Positions 14,056 to 16,746 of a stretch of 16,746 nucleotides of DNA are shown here, piece after piece. The notes under the pieces are model-generated. The model had not been told where the DNA came from, did not search any database, and saw only the letters and a program-made list of their open reading frames with translations. Location of the stretch: contig JAVVPL010000039.1 in the NCBI GenBank assembly GCA_036655775.1, positions 1-16,746 of the forward strand, read 5' to 3'. A program made the position numbers and the translations under genes. The stretch is from JAVVPL01 sp036655775 (lineage in GTDB: Bacteria; Bacteroidota; Bacteroidia; Bacteroidales; P3). Numbering within the stretch: position 1 is the first letter of the stretch; each line of letters opens with the position of its first letter.

Positions 14056-15474
14056 ATGGAAGACTTTTGGGACGAATATACACAAGATCAGATGGATGCA
14101 GTGGTTCAGCGTTTTGAAAATATGCTGGAGAAGCACAGTCATTACTTTTTTGATGTGGAAGAGTTTATTACAATTATAGATTACTATATGGATGCTTTTG
14201 ATTACGAAAAATCACAAATTGCTCTTCAATATGCTGAGGATCAGTATCCAGACAACATTTCTTTGTTATTAAAAAAAGCCCAATTATATGCGCATAACGA
14301 TCAAACGGAGCGAGCCTTGAATATTTTGGCCGATATCGAACAAATAGAACCCAACAACCCCGATATTTCATATACCAAAGGTACTATATACAGTTATTTA
14401 CAAAAATATGAAAAGGCTATAGCTGAATATAATAAGGCTATTTTACAAGCCGATGACGTGGAAGATTTGTATTTGAACATTGCTTCCGATTATGAAAATT
14501 TAGGCAATTTTGCCAAAGCCATCGAATATTATCAAAAAACACTCAGTGAAAATCCTAAAAATGACTATGCCATTGTAAATTTGAGCATGGATTACGAATA
14601 TGCCTCTATGCAAGCCGAAGGAATGAGCTATTTGTCTAATTTATTGGAACAATATCCGATGCAAAAGACCTTGTGGACTTCCTATGGTATTCTCTGCTGT
14701 TCACTCGATTTATACGAAAAGGGTTTGGAAGCCTTTGATTACGCAATTGCATTGGATCCAGAGGATTTGGGAGCCGTTCTTAACAAGGGGCTTACCTTGT
14801 CTTCTATGGATAGATATGAAGAGGCTATCGCCTTATTTAAAGAAGTTTTGCGCAACCATCCAGGCGAAGTACTTTGTTTAATGCATATCGCTGAATGTTA
14901 CGAAAATAAAGAAGACTATAAAAATGCAGAAATTTACTATAAAAAAGTGAGCCAAGCGCATCCAGGTTTTTTTGGAGCTTGGTATGGTTTGAGTATTTGT
15001 GCTTATGAATTAGGACATTTGAATAAAGCAATTAAATATATTCAAATTGTGTTAGACAAGGATGATTCCAATGCCGAAGCTTGGAATTTGTATGGCGAAT
15101 ATCTGTATGAAAAAAATAAAATAGAGGAGGCGTTTGAAGCCTTTGAAAGGGCTCATATCTTGCAACCCGATCAAATTAATTATTTTGCAGCCTACCTTTT
15201 TACCATGATAGATATGGATAAAAAAGCGGAGGCCTATACTTTGATTCAAACGAGTTTGGATAAGAACCCTTCGAGTGTTAGTTTCAAAGCCTTATATGCA
15301 GCCTTTTTACTTAAAGACGGAAAAATGGAAGAGGCGCTAGATCGTTTGGTCGAAGTATTGAGCGCTAAAGTTGAAATATTGGCTGAAATAAAAGAATATT
15401 ATCCCGAAATGCTAGAGATGAAAGAAGTCAAAGACCTATTTAAAATACCTTCTACCAAAAAAAAATCTAAATAA
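14056..15474 (+). CDS. Tetratricopeptide-repeat protein
   Basis: 472-residue protein with no signal peptide or membrane segment, so probably cytoplasmic. A short acidic N-terminus (MEDFWDEYTQDQ) is followed by about eleven to twelve TPR units from about residue 45 to 450. They include KAQLYAHNDQTERALNILADIEQIEPNNP, GTIYSYLQKYEKAIAEYNKAIL, ASDYENLGNFAKAIEYYQKTLSENP and AECYENKEDYKNAEIYYKKVSQAHPG, each ending near the usual Pro. TPR arrays form protein-binding superhelices; the partner here is unknown. As far as I recall, a TPR gene of this type lies next to aroE in many Bacteroidota, as it does here with only yqaA between. The ATG at 14056 follows a candidate -7 box at a normal distance. The C-terminus ends in a lysine-rich stretch (STKKKSK). 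Confidence 0.85.
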   Translation: MEDFWDEYTQDQMDAVVQRFENMLEKHSHYFFDVEEFITIIDYYMDAFDYEKSQIALQYAEDQYPDNISLLLKKAQLYAHNDQTERALNILADIEQIEPNNPDISYTKGTIYSYLQKYEKAIAEYNKAILQADDVEDLYLNIASDYENLGNFAKAIEYYQKTLSENPKNDYAIVNLSMDYEYASMQAEGMSYLSNLLEQYPMQKTLWTSYGILCCSLDLYEKGLEAFDYAIALDPEDLGAVLNKGLTLSSMDRYEEAIALFKEVLRNHPGEVLCLMHIAECYENKEDYKNAEIYYKKVSQAHPGFFGAWYGLSICAYELGHLNKAIKYIQIVLDKDDSNAEAWNLYGEYLYEKNKIEEAFEAFERAHILQPDQINYFAAYLFTMIDMDKKAEAYTLIQTSLDKNPSSVSFKALYAAFLLKDGKMEEALDRLVEVLSAKVEILAEIKEYYPEMLEMKEVKDLFKIPSTKKKSK

Positions 15475-15501
15475 TTACAATCAATTCTTTATACAACAAA
15501 T

Positions 15502-15582
15502 ATGCGTACTTTTTGTTCTCTAAGCCAAAACCTGGGTATAGGCATTACCCAAGAGCGTGTATCTAAAATTAATTCTAAATGA
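15502..15582 (+). CDS. Possible 26-residue small ORF upstream of and overlapping yqaA
   Basis: A 26-codon frame starts with ATG at 15502 and ends in a TGA that shares ATGA with the start codon of the yqaA gene. It is in the same frame as the TPR gene and continuous with it after the TAA at 15472-15474, so 35 sense codons separate the TPR stop from this TGA. The peptide (MRTFCSLSQNLGIGITQERV, then SKINSK) matches no family I recognise. A 6-bp inverted repeat (TGGGTA 15533-15538, TACCCA 15546-15551) lies inside. It could be a translationally coupled leader peptide, a decayed extension of the TPR gene, or chance; I weigh chance highest. Confidence 0.2.
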   Translation: MRTFCSLSQNLGIGITQERVSKINSK

Positions 15583-16193
15583 AAATTTTCCGTAAACTAT
15601 ACGATTGGGTTCTTAGTTGGGCCGAACATCCTTATGGTGCTTGGGCCTTGTTTATTCTTTCTTTTGCTGAAGCTTCTTTTTTCCCCATTCCGCCTGATCC
15701 CTTGTTGATTGCTTTAATATTGGGCGCACAAGCCAAAGCTTTCAAATTTGCTTTAAATTGCACGGTAGCTTCCGTATTAGGTGCAATAGCGGGTTATTTG
15801 TTAGGAGGCATTTTATGGTGGGCCGAACCTTCGATCCCTTCAGGCTTTGCCAATTTCTTTTATACAAACATTCCTGGTTTTACTCCTGCGGCTTTTGAAG
15901 GTGTGCAGGCGATGTTTGATCAATGGAATTTTTGGGTTGTTTTTACCGCAGGTTTTACCCCAATTCCCTTTAAATTAATTACTATTGCAGCAGGTGCTTG
16001 TCAAATTAATTTTTTAATGTTTTTTATAGGTGCTCTCATTAGTCGTGCCGCTCGTTTCTTTTTGGTAGCTTGGTTGATTTGGAAATATGGCGCGCAAATC
16101 AAAATTTTTATTGATAAATATTTTAATTTAATTTCCATTGCTTTTGTCGTGTTATTGCTTGGAGGATTTTTGCTGATAAAATATGCACTTTAA
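15579..16193 (+). CDS. YqaA-family membrane protein (DedA/VTT-like)
   Basis: 204-residue inner-membrane protein with about four to five hydrophobic segments (about 22-50, 57-78, 112-136, 140-163 and 180-203). The sequence SFAEASFFPIPPDPLLIALILG (about 28-49) and the later GFTPIPFKLITIAAGA (about 123-138) are the paired motifs of the SNARE-associated/VTT superfamily, to which DedA also belongs. DedA members are linked to lipid scrambling and membrane homeostasis; YqaA itself has no firm function. The ATG at 15579 overlaps the stop of a small upstream frame by ATGA. aroE begins 3 bp after the stop, so the two are probably cotranscribed. The length is normal for the family. Confidence 0.82.
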   Translation: MKIFRKLYDWVLSWAEHPYGAWALFILSFAEASFFPIPPDPLLIALILGAQAKAFKFALNCTVASVLGAIAGYLLGGILWWAEPSIPSGFANFFYTNIPGFTPAAFEGVQAMFDQWNFWVVFTAGFTPIPFKLITIAAGACQINFLMFFIGALISRAARFFLVAWLIWKYGAQIKIFIDKYFNLISIAFVVLLLGGFLLIKYAL

Positions 16194-16196
16194 AAT

Positions 16197-16746
16197 ATGC
16201 AGGCTGTATATGGATTGATAGGACATCCTTTAGGACATAGTTTTTCAAAGGAATATTTTTCTCAAAAGTTTAAAGATTTGGGGCTAGAATCCACTTGTTG
16301 TTATGACTTATTCCCACTCTCTGCTATTGAAGATTTTCCTCAACTGTTGGATACAGAAACCAATTTAAAAGGTTTAAATGTGACCATCCCATACAAAACT
16401 TCTGTTTTACAATATGTGCATGCCGTGGATGTATCGGTACAAGAAATAGGTGCTGCGAATGTATTGAAAATCGATGCGAATAAACGAATTTATGCGTATA
16501 ATACCGATTGTATTGGATTTGAAAAAACATTTGTTCCTTTACTTCAAGTGTATCATACTAAAGCCTTGATTTTCGGTAGTGGAGGTGCGGCTTTGGCCGT
16601 AGCGTATATCTTGCGAAAATACAATATTAAATATAGTTTTGTAAGTCGAACTTCCATCACGTCACAATCCATTCGTTACGATCAAGTAGATGCCTATATC
16701 CGTAAAGGATATACCGTATTGATCAATGCCACTCCTTTGGACTATT
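16197..16746 (+). CDS. aroE: Shikimate dehydrogenase AroE (3' end beyond the window)
   Basis: The first 183 residues of shikimate dehydrogenase, which reduces 3-dehydroshikimate to shikimate with NADPH in aromatic amino-acid synthesis. The N-terminal substrate domain shows GHPLGHSFS (9-17), GLNVTIPYK with the catalytic Lys, GAANVLK with the conserved Asn, and NTDCIGF with the catalytic Asp. The NADP-binding domain begins with LIFGSGGAALAVAY, and INATPLDY is the last motif before the window ends in mid-codon. The usual GAVNT motif reads GAANV here; the shikimate-contacting Asn is kept. The ATG at 16197 lies 3 bp after the yqaA stop. No frameshift is seen in the visible part; roughly a quarter of the protein is outside. 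Confidence 0.93.
   Translation, partial: MQAVYGLIGHPLGHSFSKEYFSQKFKDLGLESTCCYDLFPLSAIEDFPQLLDTETNLKGLNVTIPYKTSVLQYVHAVDVSVQEIGAANVLKIDANKRIYAYNTDCIGFEKTFVPLLQVYHTKALIFGSGGAALAVAYILRKYNIKYSFVSRTSITSQSIRYDQVDAYIRKGYTVLINATPLDY

Noticed and set aside
15533..15551. TGGGTA/TACCCA hairpin as a terminator after the TPR gene
   Set aside because: Only 6 bp, no run of T after it, and it lies about 60 bases after the stop; too weak to call.
1..16746. CRISPR arrays, tRNA or rRNA genes, insertion sequences
   Set aside because: Scanning for spaced direct repeats, tRNA-like arms and transposase motifs found nothing; the only tandem repeat is the short-period array at 11231-11319, which has no spacers.

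Overview
The window comes from an AT-rich chromosome of a member of the phylum Bacteroidota. Three things point there: promoter boxes of the TAnnTTTG type stand in front of many genes in place of sigma70 -10/-35 boxes; starts generally lack a Shine-Dalgarno sequence; and the gene families (omega/Rpb6-like subunit, DUF4835/PorD, NamZ, LolC/E-like permease, XRE protein with an IIIFY tail) and the order bamD-rpoZ-coaBC-porD-recN are typical of that phylum. I cannot place it below phylum level. It looks like ordinary chromosomal backbone. I see no rRNA, tRNA, CRISPR array, insertion sequence or prophage. One run of 10 N (10103-10112) is an assembly gap inside coaBC.

Left part (1-3962): an XRE-type regulator with a repeat-rich, possibly autoregulatory promoter is followed, tail to tail, by a LolC/E-type permease on the minus strand. 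Back to back with the permease is a two-gene plus-strand unit, a NamZ-type exo-muramidase (DUF1343) and a MurU-like sugar-1-phosphate nucleotidyltransferase. This pair suggests recovery of MurNAc from peptidoglycan.

Middle part (4006-8695): a promoter precedes an MbnP-like lipoprotein and, 6 bp on, a lipoprotein di-haem peroxidase of the MauG/CcpA/MbnH group. In better-studied relatives such a pair builds a copper site by oxidising a tryptophan. An ABC-F translation factor follows, then the convergent mtgA transglycosylase gene.

Right part (8762-16746): a near-consensus promoter sits almost on top of the bamD start codon and drives bamD, rpoZ (omega) and probably coaBC, porD (type IX secretion) and recN. 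An AT-rich hairpin straddles the rpoZ stop codon. A striking 10-bp-period repeat fills the gap between coaBC and porD. A second unit begins with a TPR protein and runs through a YqaA-type membrane protein into aroE, which is cut by the window end. Envelope building (bamD, mtgA, LolC/E, porD) and wall turnover (NamZ, MurU) recur, alongside core functions (CoA, RNA polymerase, RecN, shikimate pathway).

No gene here is clearly a new system. The observations most worth checking are the decamer repeat before porD, the MbnP/MbnH-like pair, the NamZ-MurU pairing, the apparently leaderless bamD start, the operator-like repeats before the XRE gene, and the small in-frame reading frame between the TPR gene and yqaA.
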